NCBI GenBank assembly: GCA_937949945.1
Contig: CALFEQ010000080.1
Span: 48,026-112,025, forward strand
Length of the DNA stretch: 64,000 bases
Source: an uncultured Myxococcales bacterium
GTDB lineage: Bacteria; Myxococcota_A; Polyangia; Polyangiales; Polyangiaceae
Reading direction: 5' to 3'
A program made the position numbers and the translations under genes. Below are positions 43,844 through 52,602 of this stretch, piece by piece. The notes below the pieces were generated by a model. The model ran no database searches. It saw only the letters and a program-made list of their open reading frames with translations, and had not been told where the DNA came from. The first letter of the stretch is position 1. Each line of letters starts with the position of its first letter.

Positions 43844-43873
43844 CCATCATGCAACCCAGAGGTTGCATGATGG
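43844..43873. promoter_or_regulatory. ArsR operator 2: 13-bp perfect palindrome over the start codon
   Basis: CCATCATGCAACC and GGTTGCATGATGG pair perfectly over the loop CAGA, containing the same TGCAACC-N4-GGTTGCA core as operator 1. The right arm contains the tandem ATG start codons (43867 and 43870) of the SRPBCC gene. CATCAT at 43845-43850 sits 17 bases from TTGCAC, so it could be the -10 element; binding would block both initiation and start-codon access. Confidence 0.8.
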
Positions 43874-44367
43874 AGACAAGCGAGACGGACCGGATCGTGA
43901 GGAGGACCGTGCTGCGGGCGCCGAGGAGCCGCGTCTGGAAGGCGATCACGGACGCCAAGCAGTTCGGGGCGTGGTTCGGCCTCGAGGCCAGCGCGCCCTT
44001 CGTCGCGGGCACCAAGATCGAGGCCAAGATCGTCCCGACGCAGGTGGACGACGCGATCGCGGAGCGACAGAAGGATGCCGAAGGCATCACGTTCCCGATG
44101 TGGATCGAGGAGATCGTGCCCGAGCGGCGCTTCTCGTTCCGATGGCACCCGGGCGGCGATCCACCGGAGGATCCGGACAACGAGCCGACGACGCTCGTGA
44201 CGTTCGAGCTCGAAGAGGTGGAGGGCGGCGTGCTGCTCACCGTCACGGAGTCGGGCTTCGATCGCATCCCGCTCGCCAAGCGCGCGAAGGCGTTCGAGAT
44301 GAACTCCGACGGTTGGACGATCCAGATGCAGCTCGTCGAAAAGTACCTTGCTCGCGCGACGGCGTAA
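43867..44367 (+). CDS. SRPBCC-domain (AHSA1-like) protein
   Basis: 166 residues from ATG 43867 (an adjacent ATG at 43870 works as well; an in-frame ATG at 43792 overlaps the previous stop and reads through the operators). IVRRTVLRAPRSRVWKAITD and FGAWFGLEASAPFVAGTKIE start the START-like fold, then WIEEIVPERRFSFRWHPG and VTFELEEVEGGVLLTVTESG, all typical of AHSA1/SRPBCC proteins that bind hydrophobic ligands. These pairs with ArsR regulators are common, the SRPBCC protein being regulated by, and in the operon of, ArsR. Here the arsR gene overlaps its 3' end. Confidence 0.9.
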   Translation: MMETSETDRIVRRTVLRAPRSRVWKAITDAKQFGAWFGLEASAPFVAGTKIEAKIVPTQVDDAIAERQKDAEGITFPMWIEEIVPERRFSFRWHPGGDPPEDPDNEPTTLVTFELEEVEGGVLLTVTESGFDRIPLAKRAKAFEMNSDGWTIQMQLVEKYLARATA

Positions 44368-44704
44368 CACACCGATCGACCTTTCCCGCTCCGCAGCGCT
44401 CTTCGCGGCGCTCGGAGACGAGACGCGACTGCGGCTCGTCTCCCGCCTCGCGAGCGAAGGGCCGTCGTCCATCACTCGGCTCACCGAGGGCTCGAACGTC
44501 ACGCGGCAGGCGATCACCAAGCACCTCCGCTCGATGGAAGGGGCGGGCCTCGTACGCGCGACGAAGCAAGGCCGCGAGGTCGTCTGGGAGCTCGAGCCGA
44601 GACGCCTCGAGGACGCGCGACGGCACCTTGCGACGATCGCCTCGCAGTGGGACGCGGCGCTGTCGCGCCTGAAGGCGTTCGTCGAAGGCCCGCCCGCCGA
44701 CTAG
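44348..44704 (+). CDS. ArsR family winged-helix regulator
   Basis: 118 residues from a TTG start (44348), the only start before the fold; it overlaps the SRPBCC stop by 20 bases. FAALGDETRLRLVSRLAS and the recognition helix NVTRQAITKHLRSMEGAGLV are the hallmark ArsR HTH. The metal-binding Cys of classical ArsR is absent, so it probably does not sense arsenic but instead represses its own operon, with the SRPBCC protein's ligand relieving it. Two palindromes upstream fit a dimer. The C-terminal helix carries charged residues typical for dimerisation. Confidence 0.88.
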   Translation: MLARRRNTPIDLSRSAALFAALGDETRLRLVSRLASEGPSSITRLTEGSNVTRQAITKHLRSMEGAGLVRATKQGREVVWELEPRRLEDARRHLATIASQWDAALSRLKAFVEGPPAD

Positions 44705-44714
44705 CCGAACGCGT

Positions 44715-45161
44715 TCAGCGTTCGCCTTTGGCGCGCACGATCAAGACCGGCGCGGGCGACACGCGCACGATCTTCTCCGCGACGCTCCCGAGCAGCGCGC
44801 GGCTGACGCCCCGGCGGCCGTGCGTCCCCATGACGACGAGGTCCGGGCGCGTCTCTTCGATGACGGAGAGGATCTCGCGCCATGGGACGCCTTGCTTCAG
44901 GACGCCCTTCGTGTCCGGCACCTCCTTCTTCGTCTCCTGGACGAGCGCGTCGAGCTGCTCGCGTGCGAGCTTCTCGATCGGCGTATAGAGGTCGACGGGC
45001 GTCGGCATCATCCCCGAGTACGCGTAGACGGGGATCTCCCACGTGTGCACCAGCGTCAGCGATGCGCCGAACTGCTTCGCGAGCTCGACGGCCAATTCGA
45101 GCGCGTGCCGCGACGGCTCGCCGAAGTCGATCGGCACGACGATCTTCTTGAACGCGATCAT
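44715..45161 (-). CDS. Universal stress protein, single UspA domain
   Basis: 148 residues. IVVPIDFGEPSRHALELAVE begins the fold, and the nucleotide loop VMGTHGRRGVSRALLGSVAEKIV shows G-x2-G-x9-GS, so it binds ATP. GGAGGAG lies upstream of the ATG with an 8-base spacing. It is convergent with arsR. The two-domain relative is at 31787-32644. Confidence 0.92.
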   Translation of the reverse strand: MIAFKKIVVPIDFGEPSRHALELAVELAKQFGASLTLVHTWEIPVYAYSGMMPTPVDLYTPIEKLAREQLDALVQETKKEVPDTKGVLKQGVPWREILSVIEETRPDLVVMGTHGRRGVSRALLGSVAEKIVRVSPAPVLIVRAKGER

Positions 45162-45261
45162 GACCCAGCTCCTCCTCGAACGCCGCGTGGCGCTCCACGC
45201 GACGGCTCTCGCACGCCTCGACCAGGAGCATGCACGGGCCGCGCCGTGACCTCGGAGGAGC

Positions 45262-46287
45262 TCATGCTTCCCGTGACTCCTGCCCGAGCGCCCCAGCTTC
45301 GCGGGCGAGCGCGAGCGCCTCGACGGCGAGGCGCACCACCAGCGGGCCGAGCAGGGCTCCGAGCGGACCGAACGTCGCGACGCCGCCGACGATCGCGAGA
45401 AGCACGACGAAGGTCGGCAGCTCGAGCCGACCGTAGCGCGTGAGCACGGGCCGGAGCACGTTGTCGATCGCGGAGATGACGGCGAGCCCGATCACGACGA
45501 CCGCGACCGCACGGCCGACCTGCCCGGTGAGCGCGAGCTCGAGCGCGACCGGCGCCCACACCAGGGCCGTTCCGATGAACGGGATCGGCGCGCACACGGC
45601 CGTCAGCGCGCCGAGGACGAAGGCCCGCGGTATCCCGAGCGCGACGAACGCGACCGTCGCGATGGCGCCTTGCGCCAGCGCCGTGCCTCCGGCGCCGATG
45701 ATGAGGCCTCTGCCCGTCTCGCGAAACGCGCCGGCGAAGCGTGCGAGGACCCGACGGTCGAACGGCAGGTTCCGCTCGAGCCACGCGTACGCGCGATCGC
45801 CGCTCGACGTGAACGTGTAGAGGGCGAACGCGAACACGAAGATCCCGAGCAGGAGCTTCGCCGAGGCGCGCGCGACGGCCGACACCGCCTGCCAGGCGTT
45901 CGCGCCGTGACGACCGACGATGTCCGCCCAGTCGTCGAGCGTCAGGCGCGCGCTCGGCGCCGCGCCGAGGAGGATGCCTGCGAGCGTCTCGCGTCCCTCG
46001 AGCGCCGCCTGGGCCTGCTCCACGAGGTCGCGGACGGAGGCCGCGATCGCGATGCCCACGAAGACGAGAGGGACGGCCACGGCCACCGCGAGCAGCACGA
46101 CGATCGCCGCCGCGCTCCTCCGCTTTCCGCCGAGCAGGTGCTCGAGCCGGCGGACGAGCGGCCCGAGCAGGTCCGCGATCCACGCCGCCAGGACGAGAGG
46201 CGCCCAGAGCGGCGAGAGCGTGACGATCGCGGCGCCGGCGAGCACGACCGTGAGCGCTCCGAGCGACGTGAGCCGGGGCGTCGACAT
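45262..46287 (-). CDS. AI-2E family transporter
   Basis: 341 residues from ATG 46287; a longer start at 46329 adds 14 basic residues without support. Helices ALTVVLAGAAIVTLSPLWAP, VVLLAVAVAVPLVFVGIAIA, LLLGIFVFAFALYTFTSSGD and LGALTAVCAPIPFIGTALVW, then VVIGLAVISAIDNVLRPVLTR are standard for PF01594. The central FRETGRGLIIGAGGTALAQG is conserved. Substrate is unknown. It is on the same strand as and downstream of the copper cluster, 141 bases from the oxidase stop. A second copy is at 32657-33850. Confidence 0.88.
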   Translation of the reverse strand: MSTPRLTSLGALTVVLAGAAIVTLSPLWAPLVLAAWIADLLGPLVRRLEHLLGGKRRSAAAIVVLLAVAVAVPLVFVGIAIAASVRDLVEQAQAALEGRETLAGILLGAAPSARLTLDDWADIVGRHGANAWQAVSAVARASAKLLLGIFVFAFALYTFTSSGDRAYAWLERNLPFDRRVLARFAGAFRETGRGLIIGAGGTALAQGAIATVAFVALGIPRAFVLGALTAVCAPIPFIGTALVWAPVALELALTGQVGRAVAVVVIGLAVISAIDNVLRPVLTRYGRLELPTFVVLLAIVGGVATFGPLGALLGPLVVRLAVEALALAREAGALGQESREA

Positions 46288-46428
46288 GCCCACGTCGAGA
46301 AGAGAAAACCGTGCCGCACGACGGCGCACGCGCGGTGCAGGTGCACCCCGATTCGCAGCCCTCCGCGGCGCGCAAACGTTGCGTCGCCGGTCGTGGTTTG
46401 CGTCGCGCTTCCCGCCGCGGCGGCGCGC

Positions 46429-47658
46429 TCACTTCGGAGGATCGACCTTGCGCGCCTGCGTCCCTTCCGGGTGCACGTACCAGCCCGGATCCTCGTAGCT
46501 CGTGATCCCCGCGCGGACCTTCAGGACGGTGAACATGCCGCCCATCTCGATCGGGCCGTACGGCCCCTCGCCCGCCATCATGGGGAGCGTGTTCTTCGGG
46601 CGGCTCATCTCCATCATGCCGCCCATCCCCTTCTCGCCCATCGCCATGTAGCCCGGCAGGAGCGCGCGGACCTTCTCCTCGAGCGACTTCGGCTGCTTGA
46701 CGCCGAGCATGTTCGGCACGTCGTGGCTCATCGCGTTCATCGTGTGATGCGACTTGTGGCAGTGGAACGCCCAGTCGCCCTCGGCGTCCGCCACGAGCTC
46801 GACGGTCCGGGTCGATCCGACCGGGACGTTGACGGTGGTCTCCGGCCTGCGCGCCGACTTCGGGACGGGGCCGCCGTCGGTGGCGACCTCCACGAAGCTG
46901 TAGCCGTGCACGTGGATGGGATGGCTGTCCATCGACAGGTTCCCGAACGTGAAGCGGACGCGCTCGCCCTTCTTCACGACCCAGGGATCGGTGCCCGGCC
47001 ACACGCGGCTGTTGAACGTGAAGATGTTGAAGTCCGTCATCACGTTCGGGTTCGGGGTCGACGTGCCCGGCTCGATGTACCACTCGTGGAGCATCACGAC
47101 GAAGTGGCGATCGACCTTCGGCACCTCCGGCACCTTGGGGTGGATGACGAAGAACCCCATCATCCCCATCGCGATCTGCACCATCTCGTCGGAGTGCGGG
47201 TGGTACATGTGCACGCCGTGCTGCTTGAGCGTGAACTCGTAGACGTACGTCTCGCCGGGCTCGATGTGCGGCTGGTTCAAGCCCGCGACGCCGTCCATCC
47301 CGTTCGGCAGGCGGATGCCGTGCCAGTGCACGCTCGTGCGCTCGGGTAGCTTGTTCGTCACGTAGATGCGGACGCGGTCGCCCTCGACCGCCTCGATCGT
47401 CGGTCCCGGCGTCTGGCCGTTGTAGCCCCACGCGTTGACGACCATGCCCGGGGCGAACTCGCGCTTCACCGGCTCGGCGACGAGATGGAACTCCTTCACG
47501 CCGTCCTTCATCGTGAACGGCAGCGTGCTCCCGTTCGGCGTCACGACGGGCGTGTACGGCAGCCGCTGGTTCTTCGCCTGCTGCGCGTCGGCGAGCGTCG
47601 GCCACGCGAACGCGAGGACGGCGATCAGGACGACGAAGATGGCTCGGATCGACTTCAT
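46429..47658 (-). CDS. Multicopper oxidase
   Basis: 409 residues with a signal peptide (FVVLIAVLAFAWPTLADA). The copper ligands are complete: SVHWHGIRLPN (T2/T3), HMYHPHSDEM (T3), DSHPIHVHGYSF (T1/T3) and WAFHCHKSHHTMNAMSHD with the HCH of the trinuclear site plus the T1 Met. A long Met-rich insertion (MAMGEKGMGGMMEM) should bind additional copper. It probably oxidises periplasmic Cu(I) to Cu(II). Codon-coupled (ATGA) to the upstream TolC-like gene, so it belongs to the same copper resistance operon. Confidence 0.9.
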   Translation of the reverse strand: MKSIRAIFVVLIAVLAFAWPTLADAQQAKNQRLPYTPVVTPNGSTLPFTMKDGVKEFHLVAEPVKREFAPGMVVNAWGYNGQTPGPTIEAVEGDRVRIYVTNKLPERTSVHWHGIRLPNGMDGVAGLNQPHIEPGETYVYEFTLKQHGVHMYHPHSDEMVQIAMGMMGFFVIHPKVPEVPKVDRHFVVMLHEWYIEPGTSTPNPNVMTDFNIFTFNSRVWPGTDPWVVKKGERVRFTFGNLSMDSHPIHVHGYSFVEVATDGGPVPKSARRPETTVNVPVGSTRTVELVADAEGDWAFHCHKSHHTMNAMSHDVPNMLGVKQPKSLEEKVRALLPGYMAMGEKGMGGMMEMSRPKNTLPMMAGEGPYGPIEMGGMFTVLKVRAGITSYEDPGWYVHPEGTQARKVDPPK

Positions 47659-49085
47659 GGTGCTCCTCGACGCGAAGGGGGAGGCGGCGCCACCGTGGCC
47701 GCCAGTGATGTCGAGCTCGTCGCGGCCGCTTCGAGGCGGGCGCCCACGGCGCGTTCGAGGTCGCTGCGTGCGATCCAGTAGTCGCGGAGCGCCTCGATGT
47801 ACTCGCGGTAGGCCTCGAACTCGCTCTGCTTGGCCTGGATGAGCTGGTAGACGCCGAGGAGCATCGCGTCGTACTGCTCCTGCGAGTAGCGCACGATGTT
47901 CTCGCGGAGCGGCACGATGACCTTCCCGTACTCCTCGACGACGCTGCGGGCAGCGAGCATGCGCGCCCTCGACGAGCGAACGTCCGCCCGGACGTCGATC
48001 GCGAGCTGGCGGAGCTCGGCCTGCGCCTGACGGACGTACGCCTCGAGCTTCGCGATCTGCGCCTGACGCTGATCGAACAGAGGGATCTCGAGGGCGACGC
48101 TCGGACCGAACGAGATGCGCTTGTTGTGGCGGAGGCGGCCCGCCTCCACCGACACGTTCACCGTGCCGGTCCAGCGCGTCGTCTTCGCGAGCGACAGCGC
48201 GTAGCCGAGGGCCTGCACGTTCCGGCGCGCCGCCCCGACGTCGAGCCGCCGCTCGATCGCGACGGACTCGAGCCGCTCGAGCGGCGGCTCCTCCTTCGGG
48301 AGCTCCGGCAGCTTCGCGGCCATCTTCCACGCCGAGCGCGGCCCCCACACGCCCATCAGCTTGTTCAGGCTCTCGCGCGCGAGCGCGGCCTCGCTCTCGG
48401 CGCGCTTGCGGTCGAGCGTCGTCTGCGCGGCGAGCGACAGCTCCGTGCTCAGCGCGAGATCGCTCATGTTGCCCGCCTCGTACTGTCGCTTCGCGAGCTC
48501 CGCGGACGCCGTCGCCGCCTCCTCGACGAGGCGGCGCATCGCGACGAGCTGCTCGGCCGCCTGCGCCGTGTAGTACGCCTCGCGCACGCGCGCGGCGAGC
48601 TCCAGGATCTCGTCACCGACCTCGAGCTTCTTCGCCTCGAGCTCCGTCGCGGCGACGCGCTTTCGGAGCGGCATCGTGACGATGTCGAGGAAGTCCTGCT
48701 CGACGGAGGCGAAGAGGTTCGGATTGATGTGCTCGGCCTCCCATGCCGTGCGCCCGAACGAGAACACCGGGTTCTTCAGCAAGCCGGCCTGCACGAGATC
48801 GGCCTGGGCGATCGCGAGCTCCTCGAAGTGCGCCTGGAGCCCCGGGTTCGCGAGGAGCGCCACCTGGACGGCGGCGTCGACGGTCAGCTCGCGGGACAAG
48901 AGATCGTCGATCGCCTTCTCTGCTCGCTCGTCTTCTTCGGTGCCCTGCGACCAGCGCACCGTGTGGCCCGACCGGGCCTGCACCTCGCGCGCGACCTCGT
49001 CGAACGCCGGCTTCGCCGAGGTCGACGCGCAACCGGCAAGCAGCGCGACCGAGAGAGAGAGTGAAAGGACGGCTCGAGAGCGCAC
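47655..49085 (-). CDS. TolC-family outer-membrane lipoprotein (CusC-like)
   Basis: 476 residues from GTG 49085 (the frame is open further upstream but the signal begins here). The signal peptide is SLSLSVALLAGC with lipobox LAGC. The TolC pattern follows: FDEVAREVQAR, LTVDAAVQVALLANPGLQAH, then two halves with coiled-coil helices (QAEQLVAMRRLVEEAATASA, ETLSLAAQTTLDRKRAES) and NPVFSFGRTAW. It forms a trimer channel across the outer membrane. No RND or membrane-fusion gene is in the window, so the partner is elsewhere or the channel takes copper from CopA-fed periplasm. Overlaps the oxidase start. Confidence 0.88.
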   Translation of the reverse strand: MRSRAVLSLSLSVALLAGCASTSAKPAFDEVAREVQARSGHTVRWSQGTEEDERAEKAIDDLLSRELTVDAAVQVALLANPGLQAHFEELAIAQADLVQAGLLKNPVFSFGRTAWEAEHINPNLFASVEQDFLDIVTMPLRKRVAATELEAKKLEVGDEILELAARVREAYYTAQAAEQLVAMRRLVEEAATASAELAKRQYEAGNMSDLALSTELSLAAQTTLDRKRAESEAALARESLNKLMGVWGPRSAWKMAAKLPELPKEEPPLERLESVAIERRLDVGAARRNVQALGYALSLAKTTRWTGTVNVSVEAGRLRHNKRISFGPSVALEIPLFDQRQAQIAKLEAYVRQAQAELRQLAIDVRADVRSSRARMLAARSVVEEYGKVIVPLRENIVRYSQEQYDAMLLGVYQLIQAKQSEFEAYREYIEALRDYWIARSDLERAVGARLEAAATSSTSLAATVAPPPPSRRGAP

Positions 49086-49093
49086 CGCGGTCC

Positions 49094-49549
49094 TCACTTC
49101 TTCGGAACGAGCTTCATGTTGCACTTCGGGCAGATCCCGGGTCCGTTCGAAGTGACCTCCGGGTGCATCGGGCACACGTGGACGATCGGCGCGCCGCCGT
49201 CCTCTGCACCTGCCTTCGCGTCGTGCGCCTCCGATCCCTGCCCGTCCGCCGGCGCGCCGTGCTCGTGGTGATGATGATGGTGGTGATGATGATGCGCGTG
49301 GCTGTCGCGCGCCGCCGGCGCGGCGAGCGGCGGTGTCGTCACCTCGGGCGTGACGCCCTCCGGCGCGTTCGGGCTCGACGGATCCGTCGAGGATCGCGAG
49401 ATCGGCATCGGCGCCGGAGAGCACGCGACGATCAGCACCACGACGGCGCCGAGCCCCGCGAGCTTCGTCGATGCGCGTACGGTCGCGCTTCGCGCGAACG
49501 ACGAAGGAGATGGAGCGAAAAGTCTCGTGATGTCTCGGGCGGTCGTCAT
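49094..49549 (-). CDS. His-rich metal-binding lipoprotein with HMBD domain
   Basis: 151 residues. Signal stretch LAGLGAVVVLIVAC with lipobox VVAC. The middle has Ser/Pro/Ala-rich linker, then HAHHHHHHHHHHEHG with ten consecutive His, and the C-terminus is a heavy-metal-binding domain: VCPMHPEVTSNGPGICPKCN, then MKLVP. This CPMHP...CPKCxM pattern is found in CusB- and SilB-type proteins and in P-type ATPases. Both segments should bind copper in the periplasm. It lies between the TolC-like gene and CopZ, all minus strand, eight bases from the TolC-like start. Confidence 0.88.
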   Translation of the reverse strand: MTTARDITRLFAPSPSSFARSATVRASTKLAGLGAVVVLIVACSPAPMPISRSSTDPSSPNAPEGVTPEVTTPPLAAPAARDSHAHHHHHHHHHHEHGAPADGQGSEAHDAKAGAEDGGAPIVHVCPMHPEVTSNGPGICPKCNMKLVPKK

Positions 49550-49637
49550 GGCGGTCCGTGTCGGGCGGGGTTTACACGAAGGCGATCGCGATGTCCCCCC
49601 GCTTCCTCCGGCTCTGCCCGCTCACGCCATGCACGAC

Positions 49638-49688
49638 GGCGGGCAAAGCCCGCCATGTACTAGCAGCGAGGCGTCGCTTCGTGACGCC
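49638..49688 (-). terminator. Two GC hairpins after copZ
   Basis: On the minus strand after the copZ stop come GGCGTC/GACGCC (7-base loop, 49670-49688) and then GGCGGGC/GCCCGCC with an AAA loop (49638-49654). They separate copZ from the His-rich lipoprotein gene, suggesting partial termination inside the copper cluster. Confidence 0.45.
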
Positions 49689-49703
49689 CTCGCGCGCCTT
49701 TCT

Positions 49704-49931
49704 TCAACCTGGGCTCACGCGGCACTCGTAGCCGGCGTCGACGACGGCGGCGATCATCTGCTCGACCGACGCCTTCGCGGGATCGTGCTGGACGCGCGCC
49801 TTCTTCGCGCCGAGATCGACCTCGGCGCGCGTGACGCCGTCGATCCCGCGGAGCGCTCCCTCGACGTGCCGGACGCACGACGAGCAGCTCATGCCTTCGA
49901 TCTCGAGGACCGTCTCCTTCGTGCTGCTCAT
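49704..49931 (-). CDS. copZ: Copper chaperone CopZ-like HMA domain
   Basis: 75 residues of one heavy-metal-associated domain: IEGMSCSSCVRHVEGALRGI contains the CxxC copper site, with VDLGAKKARVQHDPAKASVE and DAGYECRVSP. GGAGAGAGG precedes ATG. A single cytosolic HMA domain passes Cu(I) to the P-type ATPase, whose own HMA domain has the same GMTCAACV motif. Located 110 bases downstream of copA on the same strand. Confidence 0.93.
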   Translation of the reverse strand: MSSTKETVLEIEGMSCSSCVRHVEGALRGIDGVTRAEVDLGAKKARVQHDPAKASVEQMIAAVVDAGYECRVSPG

Positions 49932-50041
49932 CCGACCTCTCTCCTTCCGGTTCGTACCTGTAGCCTCATCGCTCTAGCACGCCCCGCGGGACTTCTCGCG
50001 CATGACCACGCGCGGACGCAAGCTCTGCGCTCCGCGCGCAT

Positions 50042-52456
50042 TCATCGAGCCGCAGCCGTGCGCCTGCCGAAGCGACGAAGGCGGAGCGAGCTCGCCAGCA
50101 CGGACACGCTCGAGAGCGACATCGCCGCGCTCGCGATCACCGGCGAGAGAAGCCAGCCCGTCCAACGATAGAGGAGGCCCGCGGCGACCGGGATGCCGAT
50201 CACGTTGTAGACGAACGCCCAGAAGAGGTTCTGGCGGATCGTCCGCAGCGTCGCGCGGCCGAGGCGCAGCGCCAGCGGCAGCGCATCGATCCCGCCGCGG
50301 AGCAGCGCGACGTCCGCCGCCGCGAGCGCGATGTCGGTGGCGTGTCCGACGGCGATGCCGACGTGCGCGGCGGCGAGCGCGGGCGCGTCGTTGATGCCGT
50401 CTCCGACCATCGCGACGACGCGCCCCTTCGCGCGCTCCTCCGCGACGACGCGCGCCTTGTCCTCGGGCCTCACCTCGGCGACGACGTCGTCGATCCCGAG
50501 CTCGCCCGCGATCGCGCGCGCGACGCCGGCCCGATCGCCGGTCACCATCGTCACGCCCACCCCCATCGCGCGGAGCTCCTCGACCGCGGCGCGCGCCTCG
50601 GGCAGCGCGCGATCGGCGACGGCGACGAGCCCGGCGAGCCGTCGATCGATCGACACGAAGAACGGCGTACGCCCTTCCTCCGCGAGCCGCGCCGCGTCCG
50701 CCTCGAGCGCCGTCGCGTCGGCGCCGCCGTCGCGGAGCCACGAGGCCGTCCCCACGCGCACGACCGCTCCGCGCACCTTCGCCTCGATGCCCTGCCCCGG
50801 CACGTTCCGGAAGGCCTCCGCGCCGTCGAGCGCGAGGCCGCGCGCGAGCGCGCCGGCGACGACGGCCCGAGCGATCGGGTGCTCGCTCGGTTTCTCCGCG
50901 CTCGCGACGATCGCGAGCAGCTCGTCCTCGCCGCGACCGCCGACGGCCACGACGTCGGTGAGCTCCGGCTTGCCTCGCGTGAGCGTCCCCGTCTTGTCGA
51001 GCAGCACGCGATCGACGCGGCTCACCGCCTCGAGCGCCGCGCCACCTTTCACGAGGACGCCGAGCTCCGCGCCCCGGCCGACGCCGACGGCCACCGCCGC
51101 GGGCGTCGCGAGCCCGAGCGCGCACGGACACGCGATGACGAGGACGGCGACGAACCGCTCGACCGCCGTCGCGAAGCCGTCCGCGCTCGGGTCGACGACG
51201 AGCCACGCGACGAGCGTGATCGTCGCGATGCCGAGCACGACGGGGACGAAGACGCCGCTCACTCTGTCGGCGAGCCGCGCGATCGGTGCACGAGAGCCCT
51301 GCGCCTGCTCCACCGCCTCGACGATGCGCGCGAGCGCGCTTCCCTTGCCCGCCGTCGCGACCTCGATCGTGAGGGCGCCGCTCTGGTTGAGCGTCCCGCC
51401 GTACACCTTCGCGCCCTCGGTCTTGTCGACCGGGATGCTCTCGCCGCTCAGCATCGACTCGTCCACGGCGGACGCGCCGCGCACGACGACGCCGTCCGCG
51501 GGGATGCGCTCTCCGGGTCGCACGACGACGCGGTCTCCCGCGCGCAGGGCCGCGATGGGCACCTCCTCTTCCGCTTCTTCCGCTCCGCCGCGAAGACGCC
51601 GCGCCGTCTTCGGCTGCAGCGCGACGAGCCCGCGCACCGCATCCGCCAGCCTCCTGCGCGCGCGCGCCTCGAGCGTCTTGCCGAGGAGCACGAACGTCAG
51701 GATCGCCGCCGCCGCCTCGAAGTAGAGGTGAGGGACTCGTCCATGCTCCGCGTGCGGGAAGAGCCCCGGCGCCACGAGCGCGGCGACGGAGTAGACGAAG
51801 GCCGCGCCGGTCCCGAGCGAGACGAGCGTGTTCATGTCGGCCGCCCGGTGCTTCGCCGCGGCCCACGCGAGGCGGAAGAAGCGCCGGCCCGGCCCGAGCA
51901 CGACGGGCACGGCGAGCGCGAGCTGGAGCCACCGGCCGAACGTCGTCTCCGTCCACGCCATCGCCCCGTGCGACATCGCGACGACGAGGAGCGGCAACGT
52001 GAACGACGCGGCGACGACGAGCTCGCGTCGCATGGCGCGCTGCTCGCGCTCGTCCGCCTCCGCCATCGCGGCCGCGCGGGCGGCGCGTTCGTCCTGCTCT
52101 TCGACGGGCCCAGCATCGGAGGACGCCGAAGCCTCCCCGGCCGAGGAGGCGTCCTCGGCCGTCGGGGCGGGCTCGGCGCGCCCGCCGACCGGCTCGTAGC
52201 CCGCGCGCTCGATGGCGCCGGCGATCGCCTCCGCGGTGGCGACGGCAGGATCGAACACGACCGTCGCGCTCTTCGTGACGAGGTTGACCTGCGCGTCCTT
52301 CACGCCAGGCACGCCCTTCACGGCCTTCTCGACGCGCCGGACGCACGCCGCGCACGTCATGCCGAGCACGCCGAGCTCGAGCGTTCGCGCGTCGGTCGAG
52401 CTCGCGGCCGCTGCGCTCGTCTCGGTCTCGGAAGCCGGCGTCGGTCGGGCGTCCAT
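50042..52456 (-). CDS. copA: Copper-exporting P1B-type ATPase CopA
   Basis: 804 residues from ATG 52456; the longer frame upstream overlaps a terminator and is rejected. HMA domain GMTCAACV at the N-terminus, a linker of acidic residues, eight membrane helices, SGES actuator, CPC at 443-445 in the metal-binding helix, phosphorylated Asp487 in DKTGT, SEHPIAR and GDGINDAPA in the ATP domain. CPC with the M-A-x-x-SS tail (SSVSVLASSLRL) marks a Cu(I) exporter. It moves copper into the periplasm, where the oxidase and His-rich lipoprotein act. Likely copper-induced, but no regulator gene is adjacent. Confidence 0.95.
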   Translation of the reverse strand: MDARPTPASETETSAAAASSTDARTLELGVLGMTCAACVRRVEKAVKGVPGVKDAQVNLVTKSATVVFDPAVATAEAIAGAIERAGYEPVGGRAEPAPTAEDASSAGEASASSDAGPVEEQDERAARAAAMAEADEREQRAMRRELVVAASFTLPLLVVAMSHGAMAWTETTFGRWLQLALAVPVVLGPGRRFFRLAWAAAKHRAADMNTLVSLGTGAAFVYSVAALVAPGLFPHAEHGRVPHLYFEAAAAILTFVLLGKTLEARARRRLADAVRGLVALQPKTARRLRGGAEEAEEEVPIAALRAGDRVVVRPGERIPADGVVVRGASAVDESMLSGESIPVDKTEGAKVYGGTLNQSGALTIEVATAGKGSALARIVEAVEQAQGSRAPIARLADRVSGVFVPVVLGIATITLVAWLVVDPSADGFATAVERFVAVLVIACPCALGLATPAAVAVGVGRGAELGVLVKGGAALEAVSRVDRVLLDKTGTLTRGKPELTDVVAVGGRGEDELLAIVASAEKPSEHPIARAVVAGALARGLALDGAEAFRNVPGQGIEAKVRGAVVRVGTASWLRDGGADATALEADAARLAEEGRTPFFVSIDRRLAGLVAVADRALPEARAAVEELRAMGVGVTMVTGDRAGVARAIAGELGIDDVVAEVRPEDKARVVAEERAKGRVVAMVGDGINDAPALAAAHVGIAVGHATDIALAAADVALLRGGIDALPLALRLGRATLRTIRQNLFWAFVYNVIGIPVAAGLLYRWTGWLLSPVIASAAMSLSSVSVLASSLRLRRFGRRTAAAR

Positions 52457-52545
52457 CGTCCGCGCCCTTCTATACGACGGACGCAGGGAGGCTGCCGCGA
52501 TTACGGTTTCGCCCCGTGTTTTCGCGCGCCGCCGGCCGGCGAAAC

Positions 52546-52582
52546 GACGCGCGCGCCGACGTGGGATTCCGGCGCGCGCGTC
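52546..52582 (-). terminator. 12-bp GC hairpin upstream of copA
   Basis: GACGCGCGCGCC and GGCGCGCGCGTC pair perfectly over 13 bases. It lies after the small lipoprotein stop (52603) and before copA on the minus strand, so it should terminate the small-protein operon before the copA promoter. Confidence 0.55.
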
Positions 52583-52602
52583 CGGGAGCGAGCGATCCGA
52601 AG

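Noticed and set aside
44706..44724. CGAACGC/GCGTTCG hairpin between arsR and the universal stress gene
   Set aside because: Only seven pairs, overlaps the coding end of the stress gene, no U-tract; too weak for a terminator call.
45158..47605. 815-residue minus-strand frame overlapping the multicopper oxidase
   Set aside because: Out-of-phase frame on the same strand; the oxidase frame carries all copper ligands.
49974..52355. 793-residue minus-strand frame overlapping copA
   Set aside because: Out-of-phase frame of Arg/Gly monotony; the copA frame shows CPC and DKTGT.
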